NCBI GenBank assembly: GCA_029268225.1
Contig: JAJUGJ010000024.1
Span: 1-53,027 of the forward strand
Direction of reading: 5' to 3'
Source of the DNA: Burkholderiales bacterium
GTDB taxonomy: Bacteria > Pseudomonadota > Gammaproteobacteria > Burkholderiales > Burkholderiaceae_C
DNA length: 53,027 bases
Part shown: positions 17,928 through 26,923 of the stretch, piece by piece
How positions within the stretch are numbered: position 1 is the stretch's first letter
Layout: each line of letters opens with the position of its first letter
Program-made: the position numbers and the translations under genes
The notes under the pieces: generated by a model
The model's input: only the letters and a program-made list of their open reading frames with translations
The model's database searches: none
What the model was told of the DNA's origin: nothing

Positions 17928-18872
17928 TCACGGCACGAGGAAGGCCTGCACGGCGGCCACGGTCTGCTCCGGGTCCTCTTCATGCGGCACATGCCCCAGC
18001 GCGTCGAACATCACGAGGCGGCTGCCGGCGATGTCACGCTGGAAACGCAAGGCGTTGTCGGGCGGGATCAGGCGGTCTTGAGCGCCCCAGAGGATGAGCG
18101 TGGGCTGGCGCACCTGCCGGATCTGCGCGGTGAATTCGCCGCTGGGACTCTGGCGGAAGCGCTCGACCAATGCGCTGCGGTTGCCGGCACGCAGAGTGAG
18201 CTCGTGGTAACGGTCCACCAGCTCAGATGTGACCTTGGACGGATCGCCATACACGTTGCGGACGCTCGACTCGATCATGCTGCGCGGCAGGGTGTGCTCC
18301 ATCATGGGCCGCAGGGCCGGGATCTGCGCAATCTTGAAACCGATGGGCATGGAGGCCGGATCGAAGGGGTAGCCGGCCGCATCGACCAGCACCAGCTTGC
18401 TCACGCGCTGCGGGTGGTCCACCGCGATCTTCCAGGCCAGGTTGCCACCGAAGGAGTTGCCCGCCAGCACAGCCTGCTGCACGCCCAACTGGTCGAGCAA
18501 GGCGATGACGAAGCCCACATAGCGGGTGAGGCGGTAATCGCCATCGGGCATGGGGCCGGTGAGGCCGAAGCCAGGCAGGTCCATGCGGATGACGCGTCGC
18601 TGACCCTTGAGGGCGTCGGCCCAGCCGTCCCACGTGTGCAAACTGGCCGAGGTGCCGTGCAGCAGCACGATGGGCTGTGGGTCGGTGCGCGGGCCTTCGT
18701 CGCGCAGGTGGACCTGCATGCCTTGCGAGGACACGAACTGCGAGGGCGGTGGGGCCCAGCGTGCGGTCAGGGTCTCGACCGGACGATCGGGGGCCCAACT
18801 CAGAGACAGGCCCACGCCTGTGACGGCCACCAGCGCCAGCAGCACCCCGGCTGCGATCTTGCCTGCACGCAT
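17928..18872 (-). CDS. Alpha/beta-fold hydrolase, membrane-anchored or exported
   Basis: A 314-residue alpha/beta hydrolase. An N-terminal hydrophobic segment (residues 6-26) has no clear cleavage site and may anchor it. The fold shows the oxyanion HG (72-73), nucleophile elbow GNSFGG (Ser140), the acid in WGAQDRLIP and the final His in LGHVPHEEDP. Substrate cannot be read from sequence; the family includes esterases and C-C hydrolases. It is the last gene of a minus-strand run and is convergent with the lipoprotein operon. Confidence 0.87.
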   Translation of the reverse strand: MRAGKIAAGVLLALVAVTGVGLSLSWAPDRPVETLTARWAPPPSQFVSSQGMQVHLRDEGPRTDPQPIVLLHGTSASLHTWDGWADALKGQRRVIRMDLPGFGLTGPMPDGDYRLTRYVGFVIALLDQLGVQQAVLAGNSFGGNLAWKIAVDHPQRVSKLVLVDAAGYPFDPASMPIGFKIAQIPALRPMMEHTLPRSMIESSVRNVYGDPSKVTSELVDRYHELTLRAGNRSALVERFRQSPSGEFTAQIRQVRQPTLILWGAQDRLIPPDNALRFQRDIAGSRLVMFDALGHVPHEEDPEQTVAAVQAFLVP

Positions 18873-18989
18873 GTCCTCGCTCCCCTTTTGTTAAGCGGCC
18901 ATCTTGGCATGCGTCACCGCCGGGAGCAGCCTCTCACCGGCGAGCGGTGCCCTCGCACCACGCGAATCAGGGGCGATTCAGCGATTGGC

Positions 18990-19682
18990 TCAGCGATAGG
19001 TCAAGAGACCCGGTTCGCCGCCTTCCAGGTGCGCGTGCTCGTTGACCGACACCAGGTGCAGGCCATCGCGACCGCTGACGATCTTGGTGATGCCGGTGTT
19101 GGCCAGCGTCCAGTTGATGGTGAAGGCCTGGGCGTCGCTCAGGCCCAGCAGGTGCGCGCACATGACGCTGATGGTGCCGCCCGAAGTGAAGACCACAGAC
19201 TGGCCTTTCGGCGGCGTGGCCTGCACCAACTCGTCCAGCGCTGTGACGCAGCGCAGCTTGAAGACGGACCAGGGCTCGGCGTACTCGTCGTCGTGGTTGC
19301 CGCCCACCCAGCGGCTCACCGCGTCCTGAAAGAACTTCTGGAAAGCCCGGCGTGGATCGCCACTGGCGGCCATGTCGGCCATCATCACGGCCTTGCGGGC
19401 GTAGCGGGGCTCGGCCACTTCGATGACGTTCTCGTGATCGAACTCGTTGACGCCAGGCAGGGTCTGCACCGGCAGGCTCGCTCCGAGTGCGGCGAGGGCG
19501 CCCGCTGCGGTTTCGCGGTGGCGCTGCATGGTGCCGCTGAACACGACATCGGGCTGCACCCCGCGCGCCTGCAGCGCCCGACCGACCACGCCGGCCTGCT
19601 GGTGCCCCAGCGGCGACAGCGCGTCGTAGTTGTCACTGCCAAACGAGGCCTGGCCGTGGCGCACGAGGTAGATGGCGCCCAT
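18990..19682 (-). CDS. Histidine phosphatase family protein
   Basis: A 230-residue member of the phosphoglycerate mutase-like histidine phosphatases. The catalytic LVRHGQ sits at residues 6-11 with His9; TMQRHRETA supplies the second Arg and the later His is in FTSGGTISVM context rather than the usual GGVIR, so the specificity is unclear. It starts 1 base after the acyl-CoA dehydrogenase stop and is almost surely co-transcribed with it. Confidence 0.85.
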   Translation of the reverse strand: MGAIYLVRHGQASFGSDNYDALSPLGHQQAGVVGRALQARGVQPDVVFSGTMQRHRETAAGALAALGASLPVQTLPGVNEFDHENVIEVAEPRYARKAVMMADMAASGDPRRAFQKFFQDAVSRWVGGNHDDEYAEPWSVFKLRCVTALDELVQATPPKGQSVVFTSGGTISVMCAHLLGLSDAQAFTINWTLANTGITKIVSGRDGLHLVSVNEHAHLEGGEPGLLTYR

Positions 19683-19683
19683 C

Positions 19684-20916
19684 TCAGTGCTTGACCCCGT
19701 ACTTCTTGAGCTCCAGGCGGGCGATCATGCCCTTGTGGACCTCGTCGGGGCCGTCGGCCAGACGCAGCGAGCGAGCCTGGTTGAAGAACATCGTCAGGGG
19801 AGTGTCGTGCGAGACGCCGGCGCCGCCGTGGATCTGGATGGCGAAGTCCACGACGTTTTGCAGCATCGTGGGTGCAACCACCTTGATGGCCGACACATCG
19901 GTCAGCGCGCTCATCACGCCGAGGGTGTCGATCTTCCACGCGGCTTGCAGAGTCAGCAGACGAGCCTGGTCGATGGCGACGCGGCACTCGGCCAGGCGTT
20001 CGCGGTTGCCGCCCAGGTCGATCAGGGGCTTGCGGAAGGCGGTGCGCTGCAGGCCGCGCTGGATCGCCAACTCCAGCGACTTTTCAGCGGCGCCAATGCA
20101 GCGCATACAGTGGTGGATGCGGCCGGGGCCGAGGCGGCCCTGGGCGATCTCGAAACCACGACCGGGGCCGGAGATGAAGTTGCCGATGGGCACGCGCACG
20201 TTGTGGAAGTGCACCTCGCCGTGACCGTGGGGCTCGTCGTACTCACCGAACACCGGCAGCATGCGCTTGATCTCGACGCCCGGGGTGTCCATGGGCACGA
20301 GCACCATGGAGTGCTGGTGGTGGCGGTCCTTGCTCTCGTCGGGCGTCAGGGCCATGAAAATGCCGATCTTGCAGCGCGGGTCACCCACGCCGGACGACCA
20401 CCACTTCTTGCCGTTCAGGACGATGTGGTCACCGTCGATCACGGCGGTGGCGGCCATGTTGGTGGCATCGGACGAGGCCACATCGGGCTCGGTCATGAAG
20501 AAGACCGAGCGGATCTCACCGGCCAGCAGGGGCTTGAGCCACTTTTCCTTCTGCTCGGCGTTGCCGTACTTCCAGATCACCTCCATGTTGCCGGAGTCGG
20601 GCGCGTTGCAGTTGAAGATCTCGGGCGCCATCATGGAGCGGCCGGTCTGCTCGGCGCTGAAAGCGTAGTCGAGCACGCTCAGGCCGGCGCCCAACTCGGC
20701 GTCGGGCAGGAAGAGGTTCCACAGGCCTTCTTCGCGGGCCTTGGCCTTGAGGGCTTCGACGCGCGGCGGGATCTGCCATTCGGTCCATTCGCCACCATGG
20801 CGGCGCTTGAGGATGCCGGCCCAGTGCTCGGCCTCGATGGGCGCGATGTGGGTGTCGATGAAAGACCGCACACGTTGGGCGGTCTGGGCGGCGCGTTCAC
20901 TGGGCTGGAAGTCCAT
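19684..20916 (-). CDS. Acyl-CoA dehydrogenase family protein
   Basis: A 410-residue FAD flavoprotein expected to oxidise an acyl-CoA to the enoyl-CoA, passing electrons to ETF. It has the FMTEPDVASSDATNM flavin-contact segment, LNGKKWWSSGVGDPRC, and the C-terminal IQIHGGAGVS block. Overall it resembles ACAD10/11-type enzymes rather than short-chain ones, so longer or hydroxylated acyl chains are possible. The upstream gap contains a 14-bp palindrome that may be its operator. Operon partner: the histidine phosphatase. Confidence 0.9.
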   Translation of the reverse strand: MDFQPSERAAQTAQRVRSFIDTHIAPIEAEHWAGILKRRHGGEWTEWQIPPRVEALKAKAREEGLWNLFLPDAELGAGLSVLDYAFSAEQTGRSMMAPEIFNCNAPDSGNMEVIWKYGNAEQKEKWLKPLLAGEIRSVFFMTEPDVASSDATNMAATAVIDGDHIVLNGKKWWSSGVGDPRCKIGIFMALTPDESKDRHHQHSMVLVPMDTPGVEIKRMLPVFGEYDEPHGHGEVHFHNVRVPIGNFISGPGRGFEIAQGRLGPGRIHHCMRCIGAAEKSLELAIQRGLQRTAFRKPLIDLGGNRERLAECRVAIDQARLLTLQAAWKIDTLGVMSALTDVSAIKVVAPTMLQNVVDFAIQIHGGAGVSHDTPLTMFFNQARSLRLADGPDEVHKGMIARLELKKYGVKH

Positions 20917-20973
20917 GGCTGTCTCCTGAGGTCTGGGAAACGATGCTACGCCGGCCCAGGCTGTGCATCAAAT

Positions 20974-20987
20974 GATGAATTTTCATC
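20974..20987. promoter_or_regulatory. Palindromic candidate operator before the acyl-CoA dehydrogenase
   Basis: GATGAA (20974-20979), TT, TTCATC (20982-20987) form a perfect inverted repeat 58 bases upstream of the dehydrogenase start, within an AT-rich patch in GC-rich DNA. The LysR gene immediately upstream is a candidate binder. Confidence 0.4.
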
Positions 20988-21000
20988 GCAAGTCATGCAG

Positions 21001-21921
21001 CTAGCGCATGGCCTGGCAGGCGGCTTCGCCCACGCAGGTGCGCATCCAGCGGTGCACGGGGTCGCCCTCGCGGTCGGCATGCCAGTACATCCAGATGCCC
21101 ATGGGCGGGATGGGTGCCTGCAGCTCGCGCAGCACCAGCGGCAGGCCGCGCGTCAGGCCCTCGGCGTAGGTGCGCGGCAGGGTCAGCAAGGCGCTGCTGT
21201 GGGCGACGACGTTGGCCGCCGCGAAGTAATGCTGGCAGCGCAGGATGACTTCGCGCGGCCCGCGGCCCAGGCCGGCCCACACCGGCTGCAAGGGGTCGGG
21301 GCGCTCGGGTTGCAGGGCCACCATCACGTGCTGGCAGGCAAAGTAGTCGTCCAGGCTGACGGGACCGGCGGCCAGCGGGTGGTCGGCATGCATCAGCACG
21401 GCCAGGGTCTCGTCGGCCAGGTGCTCGCCGCGGATGCGCGCACCGACGCGGCGCTGGCGGTCGATCACCAGGTCCACCTCGCCCAGGGTGAGGGTGCGCT
21501 CCAGCGCGTCGCGGGGCACGCGCACACTGGTCAGGCTCACACGCGGCGCCTCCAGCGCCAGCCGCGCGATCAGGGGGGGCAAGGCAATGGCTTCGAGCAC
21601 GTCGCGCATGCCCACACGCAGGGTCATGTCCAGCGTGGCGGGCTCGAAGCTGTCGGCCTGGGCCATCAGGGACTGCAGGCCACGCAGGTGGGCCTGCACC
21701 TCCCCGATCACACGCCGCGTCAGCTCGGTGGGCACCATGCTGTTGCCCTGGCGCACGAAGAGCGGGTCGCCCCACAGCCGACGCAGGCGGGCCAGGGCGT
21801 GGCTGACCGCCGGCTGGCTGAGGTGGAGGTGGCGGGCCGCGCCCGAGATGCCGCCGTGCTCGTAGACGGCGTCCATGACGCGGAACAGGTTGAGGTCGAG
21901 GCGGGTGAAGGGAAGGGCCAT
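21001..21921 (-). CDS. LysR-family transcriptional regulator
   Basis: A 306-residue LysR protein; the DNA-binding domain is residues 5-65 (RLDLNLFRVMDAVYEHGGIS, LSQPAVSHALARLRRLWGD) and resembles the NodD/NahR/LeuO-type subgroup. The effector-binding domain follows. An open frame runs further upstream to 22077, but ATG 21921 gives the family N-terminus. It points the same way as the acyl-CoA dehydrogenase, 84 bases before it, and is divergent from corA. Target and effector are unknown. Confidence 0.88.
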   Translation of the reverse strand: MALPFTRLDLNLFRVMDAVYEHGGISGAARHLHLSQPAVSHALARLRRLWGDPLFVRQGNSMVPTELTRRVIGEVQAHLRGLQSLMAQADSFEPATLDMTLRVGMRDVLEAIALPPLIARLALEAPRVSLTSVRVPRDALERTLTLGEVDLVIDRQRRVGARIRGEHLADETLAVLMHADHPLAAGPVSLDDYFACQHVMVALQPERPDPLQPVWAGLGRGPREVILRCQHYFAAANVVAHSSALLTLPRTYAEGLTRGLPLVLRELQAPIPPMGIWMYWHADREGDPVHRWMRTCVGEAACQAMR

Positions 21922-22139
21922 GGGCGTGACCTTACACCGCCCGATCCCATCGCTGAAGGGCCGCTTGCCGGACTTTTTTGGTGCATTGCAACACCCGCAA
22001 GGCAGAACGGCGCGCGATAATGGCGCGATGGCCGATTTCATCGGCGCTTTGGAGCAATCACCTTGGACAGTCCCCATCGGTGACCGCCCACTCCAGCCAC
22101 CTGGCCGCCCTGCCCTGAACAGGACGCGGCGTCGGGTGC

Positions 22140-22179
22140 GGTTCGCCGGACTGCCTCAGGCAGCCTCCGGGCGCGAACC
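22140..22179 (+). promoter_or_regulatory. Strong hairpin in the corA 5' region
   Basis: GGTTCGC (22140-22146) pairs with GCGAACC (22173-22179); inside, CGGA/TCCG and CTGCC/GGCAG continue the stem to a TCA loop. It lies about 95 bases before corA. A TTGACA follows at 22201-22206 without a clear -10. The whole gap 21922-22274 (353 bases) holds no gene that I can see. The element could be a structured mRNA leader sensing Mg, or simply a terminator-like hairpin. Confidence 0.4.
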
Positions 22180-22274
22180 TCGCGGGAGGGGGCGGCAACC
22201 TTGACACCCCCTTTCCCTCGACCTGCGAGCGTGCACGCCCTTGAGCGCCGTGCCGCCCCTGTGCTGGAGTTCCC

Positions 22275-23234
22275 ATGCTCAACGTGTTCACGCTGGCCAA
22301 CGGCCGGCTGTTTCAGGAAGAAATCGACAGCCTCGACGGGCTGACCACCGCCCGCCCGGTCTGGGTCGACCTGGAAGATCCGTCGCCGGAAGAAAAGAGC
22401 TGGATCGCCGTGAAGTTCGGCCTGGTGATCCCCGCCGACATCATCGACGACGACCTGGAAGAATCGGCCCGTTTCTATGAAGAAGACGGCGCGATCCACA
22501 TCCGTTCCGACTTTTTGATCGACGATGACGAAGCCCCGCGCAACGTGCGGGTGGCCTTCATCCTGCATGACAACGTGCTGTTTTCGGTGCACCGCGAAGA
22601 CCTGCCGGTGTTCCGCCTGCTGCGCATGCGCGCGCGCCGCATCCCCGCCCTGATCGAAGACGCCAAGGACGTGCTGCTCAAGCTGTACGACGCCGACGCG
22701 GAGTACTCGGCCGACACGCTAGAAGGCATCTACGACGACCTGGAAAAGGTCAGCCGTCGGGTGCTGAAGGACGAGGTGCACGACCAGGCGGCTGGTGAGG
22801 CGCTGGCCGCGATCGCGCGCCAGGAAGACTTGAATGGGCGCATCCGCCGCAATGTGATGGACACGCGCCGTGCGGTGAGCTTCATGATGCGCGCCCGCAT
22901 GCTCAACGCCGACCAGTTCGAGGAAGCCCGCCAGATCCTGCGCGACATCGACTCGCTGGACAGCCACACGGCCTTCCTGTTCGACAAGATCAACTTCCTG
23001 ATGGACGCCACGGTCGGTTTCATCAACATCAACCAGAACAAGATCATCAAGATCTTCTCGGTGGCCTCGGTGGCCCTGCTGCCGCCCACGCTGATCGCGA
23101 GCATCTACGGGATGAACTTCCAGTACATGCCCGAGCTGAGCCTGAAATGGGGCTACCCCCTGGCACTGGGGCTGATGTTGCTGTCCATCGTGACGCCGTT
23201 CTGGTTCTTCCGTCGCAAAGGCTGGTTGAAGTAA
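22275..23234 (+). CDS. corA: CorA-family magnesium/cobalt channel
   Basis: CorA is a pentameric inner-membrane channel for Mg2+ (also Co2+, Ni2+). The 319-residue product has the cytoplasmic funnel, two C-terminal membrane segments (about 257-277 and 290-310) and the signature YGMNF at the end of the first, with the MPEL loop in place of the usual MPEL/MP. The C-terminus is basic (FFRRKGWLK), as is typical. It is followed without gap by an MFS gene, so the pair may be co-transcribed. Confidence 0.94.
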   Translation: MLNVFTLANGRLFQEEIDSLDGLTTARPVWVDLEDPSPEEKSWIAVKFGLVIPADIIDDDLEESARFYEEDGAIHIRSDFLIDDDEAPRNVRVAFILHDNVLFSVHREDLPVFRLLRMRARRIPALIEDAKDVLLKLYDADAEYSADTLEGIYDDLEKVSRRVLKDEVHDQAAGEALAAIARQEDLNGRIRRNVMDTRRAVSFMMRARMLNADQFEEARQILRDIDSLDSHTAFLFDKINFLMDATVGFININQNKIIKIFSVASVALLPPTLIASIYGMNFQYMPELSLKWGYPLALGLMLLSIVTPFWFFRRKGWLK

Positions 23235-23235
23235 G

Positions 23236-24390
23236 GTGCATCGGCTGGGACTGCCGCCCCTGCCCGCGGGCCTGTGGCGGGTGATGATGGGCACCGCCTT
23301 GGTGGTGCTGAGTTTCAGCCTGCTCAACCCGGTGCTGGCCGTGCGCCTGCAAACGGCGGGCGTCAGCAGCACGGCCATTGGCAGCTTTGCGATGCTGTCC
23401 TTCGTGAGCGTGGCGCTGTTGATCCCGGTGGTGCCGCACCTGTTCGCCAAGGTGGGCGTGGGCCGGGCTTACCGTCTGGGCCTGGGGCTGGAGCTGATCG
23501 CCTGCCTGGGCTACCTGCTGACCGACAGCTATGCGCTGTGGTGCGCCCTCGGCCTGATGAGCGGGGTGGGTGCCGCCGCCGCGTGGAACGCCACCGAGGC
23601 CCTGATTGCGCACAATGTGCCCGCCACCCACCGCGGGCGCCTGACCGGTTTTTACCAGGCCATCTTGGGCGCGGGCATGGCGCTGGGCCCCTTCCTGCCA
23701 GGCCTGCTGGGGCTGGGCCCACTGCAGGCCAATGCGGTGGCGGCCGCCGGTCTGGCGCTGGGTCTGAGCCTGACCCTGGTGCCCGCCGTGAGCCAGCTCA
23801 AAGCCATGCACGAGGACCGGGAGCCCATGGGCCTGATCGCGGCCTGGCGTTTTCGGCCCGGCTTGGTGTGGGCCGCGGTGGTGGGCGGGGTCTTCGAAGT
23901 GGGCCTGGGCACCATCACCACCGCCTATGGCTCGGAGATCGGGCTGAACCTGGCGGCCGCCACCTCGATCGCCGGGGCCCTGGGCATGGGCAGCTTTGCG
24001 CTGCAGTACCCGCTGGGCTGGCTGGCCGACCATGTGGCCTCGCGCCGCCTCTTTGCCATCGGGGCGGGCGTGCTGGCGCTCAGCGGCGTGGCCTTTGCCT
24101 TCGCCACCCAGTGGCCCGCGTTGATCTGGGTCTGTGCGACCTTGTGGGGGGCGATGGGTGGGGCGCTCTACACCCTGAGCATGATCCGCGTGGCGCACGA
24201 CTTTGCCGACTCCTCGGCGCTGGCCGGCACCTCCGCGATGATCGCGGGCTACACCGTGGGCGGCTCACTGGGCCCCCTGATCAGTGGCTGGGCCTTTGAC
24301 CATGTGGGCGTGGCTGGGCAAGGCGCCTGGCTGGCCTTGCTGGCGGTCAGCCTGCTGTGGCTGCAAGGACGCTCGCGCCCGCAGGGCTGA
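23236..24390 (+). CDS. MFS transporter
   Basis: A 384-residue major facilitator with about 11-12 hydrophobic segments and GALGMGSFALQYPLGWLAD plus a loop Arg pair (ASRRLF) between the sixth and seventh helices region, typical of the superfamily and similar to YcaD/MFS_1 proteins. The GTG at 23236 abuts the corA stop; an alternative ATG is at 23284. Substrate cannot be deduced. A GC-rich hairpin directly follows the stop. Confidence 0.85.
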   Translation: MHRLGLPPLPAGLWRVMMGTALVVLSFSLLNPVLAVRLQTAGVSSTAIGSFAMLSFVSVALLIPVVPHLFAKVGVGRAYRLGLGLELIACLGYLLTDSYALWCALGLMSGVGAAAAWNATEALIAHNVPATHRGRLTGFYQAILGAGMALGPFLPGLLGLGPLQANAVAAAGLALGLSLTLVPAVSQLKAMHEDREPMGLIAAWRFRPGLVWAAVVGGVFEVGLGTITTAYGSEIGLNLAAATSIAGALGMGSFALQYPLGWLADHVASRRLFAIGAGVLALSGVAFAFATQWPALIWVCATLWGAMGGALYTLSMIRVAHDFADSSALAGTSAMIAGYTVGGSLGPLISGWAFDHVGVAGQGAWLALLAVSLLWLQGRSRPQG

Positions 24391-24408
24391 GGTGCGGGCA
24401 CCCGCACC
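24391..24408 (+). terminator. Hairpin after the MFS gene
   Basis: GGTGCGG (24391-24397), loop GCAC, CCGCACC (24402-24408) starts at the base after the stop codon. No U run follows, so terminator strength is doubtful. Confidence 0.4.
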
Positions 24409-24461
24409 TGACCACGCGTTCAACGCGACATATTCACGCCGCCGCGAGGCCAATCGGTCAT

Positions 24462-24525
24462 CCTAGGGTCTGCACCTAGGGTTTTCCTTGATCTGCAACA
24501 ATCTCACAATCACTATACTGATTGT
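24462..24525 (+). promoter_or_regulatory. Promoter/operator of the gentisate operon
   Basis: The palindrome ACAATCA (24506-24512), CTATAC, TGATTGT (24519-24525) is perfect and 20 bp long. Its centre overlaps TATACT (24514-24519), a good -10 box, so a bound repressor would block polymerase. The size and symmetry suit a MarR dimer. A direct repeat of CCTAGGGT lies upstream at 24462-24469 and 24475-24482. The -35 is not clear: TTGATC at 24488 is 20 bases from the -10. Confidence 0.6.
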
Positions 24526-24566
24526 CAGCGTGCTGATGATCAGCGTGAGATCCATGAGGAGCGCAC

Positions 24567-25769
24567 ATGAACGACAAGGTTTCGAATCTCCCCGTCCTGG
24601 TGGCGGGCGGTGGCATCGGCGGCTTGGCCGCTGCTCTGGCGTTGGTGCGCCAGGGTTTCCAGGTGCAGGTGTTTGAACAAGCCCCGGAAATCGGCGAAAT
24701 CGGCGCCGGCATCCAGCTCGGCCCCAACGCCTTCCATGCGCTCGACGCGCTGGGTGTGGGCGAGAAAGCCCGTTCGCGCGCCGTCTTCACCGACTACATG
24801 GTGATGCACGATGCCGTGGACGCCAAGCTGATCGGCAAGATCCCCACCGACGAGAACTTCCGCAAGCGCTTCGGCAACCCTTACGCCGTGATCCACCGCG
24901 TGGACATCCACCTGTCGCTGCTGGAAGGCGCCAAGGAAACGGGCCGTGTCGAGTTCTTCACCAACACCCGCATCGAGAAGGTCGAGCAAAACACCAACGG
25001 CGTGACCGTGACCGACCAGAACGGCAAGCAGTGGCAGGGCGCGGCCCTGATCGGTGCCGATGGCGTCAAGTCCGTGGTGCGCACCCAGTACGTCAACGAC
25101 CCAGCCCGCGTGACCGGCCATGTGGTCTACCGCGCTGTGGTCGACAAGAGCGAGTTCCCCGACGAGCTGAAGTGGAACGCCGCCAGCCTGTGGGCCGGCC
25201 CGAACTGCCACCTGGTGCACTACCCCCTGCGTGGCGGCGAGCAGTACAACATCGTCGTGACCTTCCACAGCCGTGAAAAGGAAGAGTGGGGCGTCAAAGA
25301 AGGCAGCAAGGAAGAAGTGGAAAGCTACTTCCAGGGGATCGACCCCAAGGCGCGCCAGCTGATCGAGCTGCCCAAGACCTGGAAGCGCTGGGCCACCGCC
25401 GACCGCGAACCCATCCCGCAATGGACCTTTGGCCGCGCCACCCTGCTGGGCGACGCCGCCCACCCGACCACGCAGTACATGGCCCAAGGCGCCTGCATGG
25501 CCCTGGAAGACGCCGTGACCCTGGGCGAAGCCCTGCGCGTGCACAACCAGGACTGGGACGCCGCCCTGGACCACTACCAGCGTTCGCGCATCCCGCGCAC
25601 CGGCCGCATCGTGCTGTCGGGCCGTGAGATGGGCCGCCTGTATCACGCCAAGGGTGTGGAGCGCCTGATCCGCAACGACCTGTGGAAGGGCCGCACGCCC
25701 GAGCGTTTCTACGACGCCATCGAGTGGCTGTACGGCTGGAACGTCACCAACTGCCTGGCCCAGGACTGA
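24567..25769 (+). CDS. FAD-dependent 3-hydroxybenzoate 6-monooxygenase
   Basis: A 400-residue group A flavoprotein hydroxylase. Visible motifs: the dinucleotide fold AGGGIGGLAAALAL (residues 11-24), the DG segment ALIGADGVKSVVR and the FAD-binding GDAAHPTTQYMAQGACMALEDA region. Sequence character matches 3-hydroxybenzoate 6-hydroxylase (NagX/MhbM/XlnD), which uses NADH and O2 to make gentisate. The neighbouring gentisate dioxygenase, maleylpyruvate isomerase and fumarylpyruvate hydrolase support that substrate; salicylate 5-hydroxylation by a Rieske enzyme is ruled out since no such genes are here. It is the first gene of the operon. Confidence 0.9.
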   Translation: MNDKVSNLPVLVAGGGIGGLAAALALVRQGFQVQVFEQAPEIGEIGAGIQLGPNAFHALDALGVGEKARSRAVFTDYMVMHDAVDAKLIGKIPTDENFRKRFGNPYAVIHRVDIHLSLLEGAKETGRVEFFTNTRIEKVEQNTNGVTVTDQNGKQWQGAALIGADGVKSVVRTQYVNDPARVTGHVVYRAVVDKSEFPDELKWNAASLWAGPNCHLVHYPLRGGEQYNIVVTFHSREKEEWGVKEGSKEEVESYFQGIDPKARQLIELPKTWKRWATADREPIPQWTFGRATLLGDAAHPTTQYMAQGACMALEDAVTLGEALRVHNQDWDAALDHYQRSRIPRTGRIVLSGREMGRLYHAKGVERLIRNDLWKGRTPERFYDAIEWLYGWNVTNCLAQD

Positions 25770-25787
25770 ACTTCACAAGGACCCCTC

Positions 25788-26843
25788 ATGCAAAGCCACG
25801 ATCGTTTTGACACCCTGGGTCGCCTGGAAGACCTGCCCCAGGACTACCGCGACAACCTGACCCAGCAGAACCTGGTGCCCCTGTGGCCCAGCCTGCGCGC
25901 CGTGTTGCCGCCGGAAGTGCCGGCCCGCAAGACCCAGCCCACCCACTGGCCGTATGCCACGCTGCGCCCCCTGCTGATCCAGGCGGGCGAGTTGACCCCG
26001 ATCGAAAAGGCCGAGCGCCGCGTGCTCGTGCTGGCCAACCCCGGCCACGGTCTGGAGAAGATGCAGGCCAGCGCCGCCATGTACCTCGGCATGCAGCTGC
26101 TGCTGCCCGGTGAACTGGCCCCCGCTCACCGCCACACCCCCAACGCCATCCGCATGGTGGTGGAAGGCGAAGGCGCCTGGACCCTGGTCGACGGCGAGAA
26201 GTGCCCGATGAGCCGCGGTGACCTGATCCTCACCCCCACCGGCCTGTGGCACGAGCACGGCCATGACGGCGACAAGCCCGTGGTGTGGCTGGACGTGCTG
26301 GACCTGCCCCTGGTCTATTACACGGAAACGTCCTACCACCTGGAAGGCCCGAGCCAATCGGTCAAGCCAGGTGAAGGCGTCAAGGCCTATGGTCGTGGCG
26401 GCGTGACCCCCACCACCGTGTTCGAGCGCAGCAACAAGGCCTACCCGATGCTGCGTTACCCCTGGGCCGACGCCCGCGCCGCGCTGGTGTCGATCGCCGA
26501 CAACGAGCCCAACACCGAGTGCGTGCAGGTCACCTATGTGAATCCGGTCACCGGTGCGGACGCGCAAAACATCCTCGGCTTCTACGCCCTGATGCTGCGC
26601 CCCGGCCAGACCCTGCGCCTGCCAGCCCGCTCGCCCGCCCAAGTTTTCCACCAGATCGAAGGCAGCGCCGACGTGCAGATCGAAGCCACCTCGTTCACAC
26701 TGGCCGAAGCCGACACCTGCTGCGCGCCGGGCTACACCGCTGTGACGCTGAAGAACCGCTCAGCCAGCGCGCCGGCCTTCATCTTCGTGGCCGACGAAGC
26801 CCCGCTGCACCGCAAGCTGGGCGTGTACGAAAACCGCGGCTGA
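25788..26843 (+). CDS. gtdA: Gentisate 1,2-dioxygenase
   Basis: Opens the gentisate ring between C1 and C2 to give maleylpyruvate, using non-haem Fe(II) and O2. The 351-residue bicupin has the iron ligands in PAHRHTPNAIR (His114, His116) and WHEHGHDG (His155/157), and the NPVTGADAQNILGFY segment of this family in the second cupin. Length is typical. It lies 18 bases after the monooxygenase gene. Confidence 0.95.
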   Translation: MQSHDRFDTLGRLEDLPQDYRDNLTQQNLVPLWPSLRAVLPPEVPARKTQPTHWPYATLRPLLIQAGELTPIEKAERRVLVLANPGHGLEKMQASAAMYLGMQLLLPGELAPAHRHTPNAIRMVVEGEGAWTLVDGEKCPMSRGDLILTPTGLWHEHGHDGDKPVVWLDVLDLPLVYYTETSYHLEGPSQSVKPGEGVKAYGRGGVTPTTVFERSNKAYPMLRYPWADARAALVSIADNEPNTECVQVTYVNPVTGADAQNILGFYALMLRPGQTLRLPARSPAQVFHQIEGSADVQIEATSFTLAEADTCCAPGYTAVTLKNRSASAPAFIFVADEAPLHRKLGVYENRG

Positions 26844-26923
26844 AACGACACGCGTTTCGCCACCTGAACCACCGGACCGGGGTCGCTGCACAGCCACCCC
26901 GGTCGATGCATGAAAGGCACACC

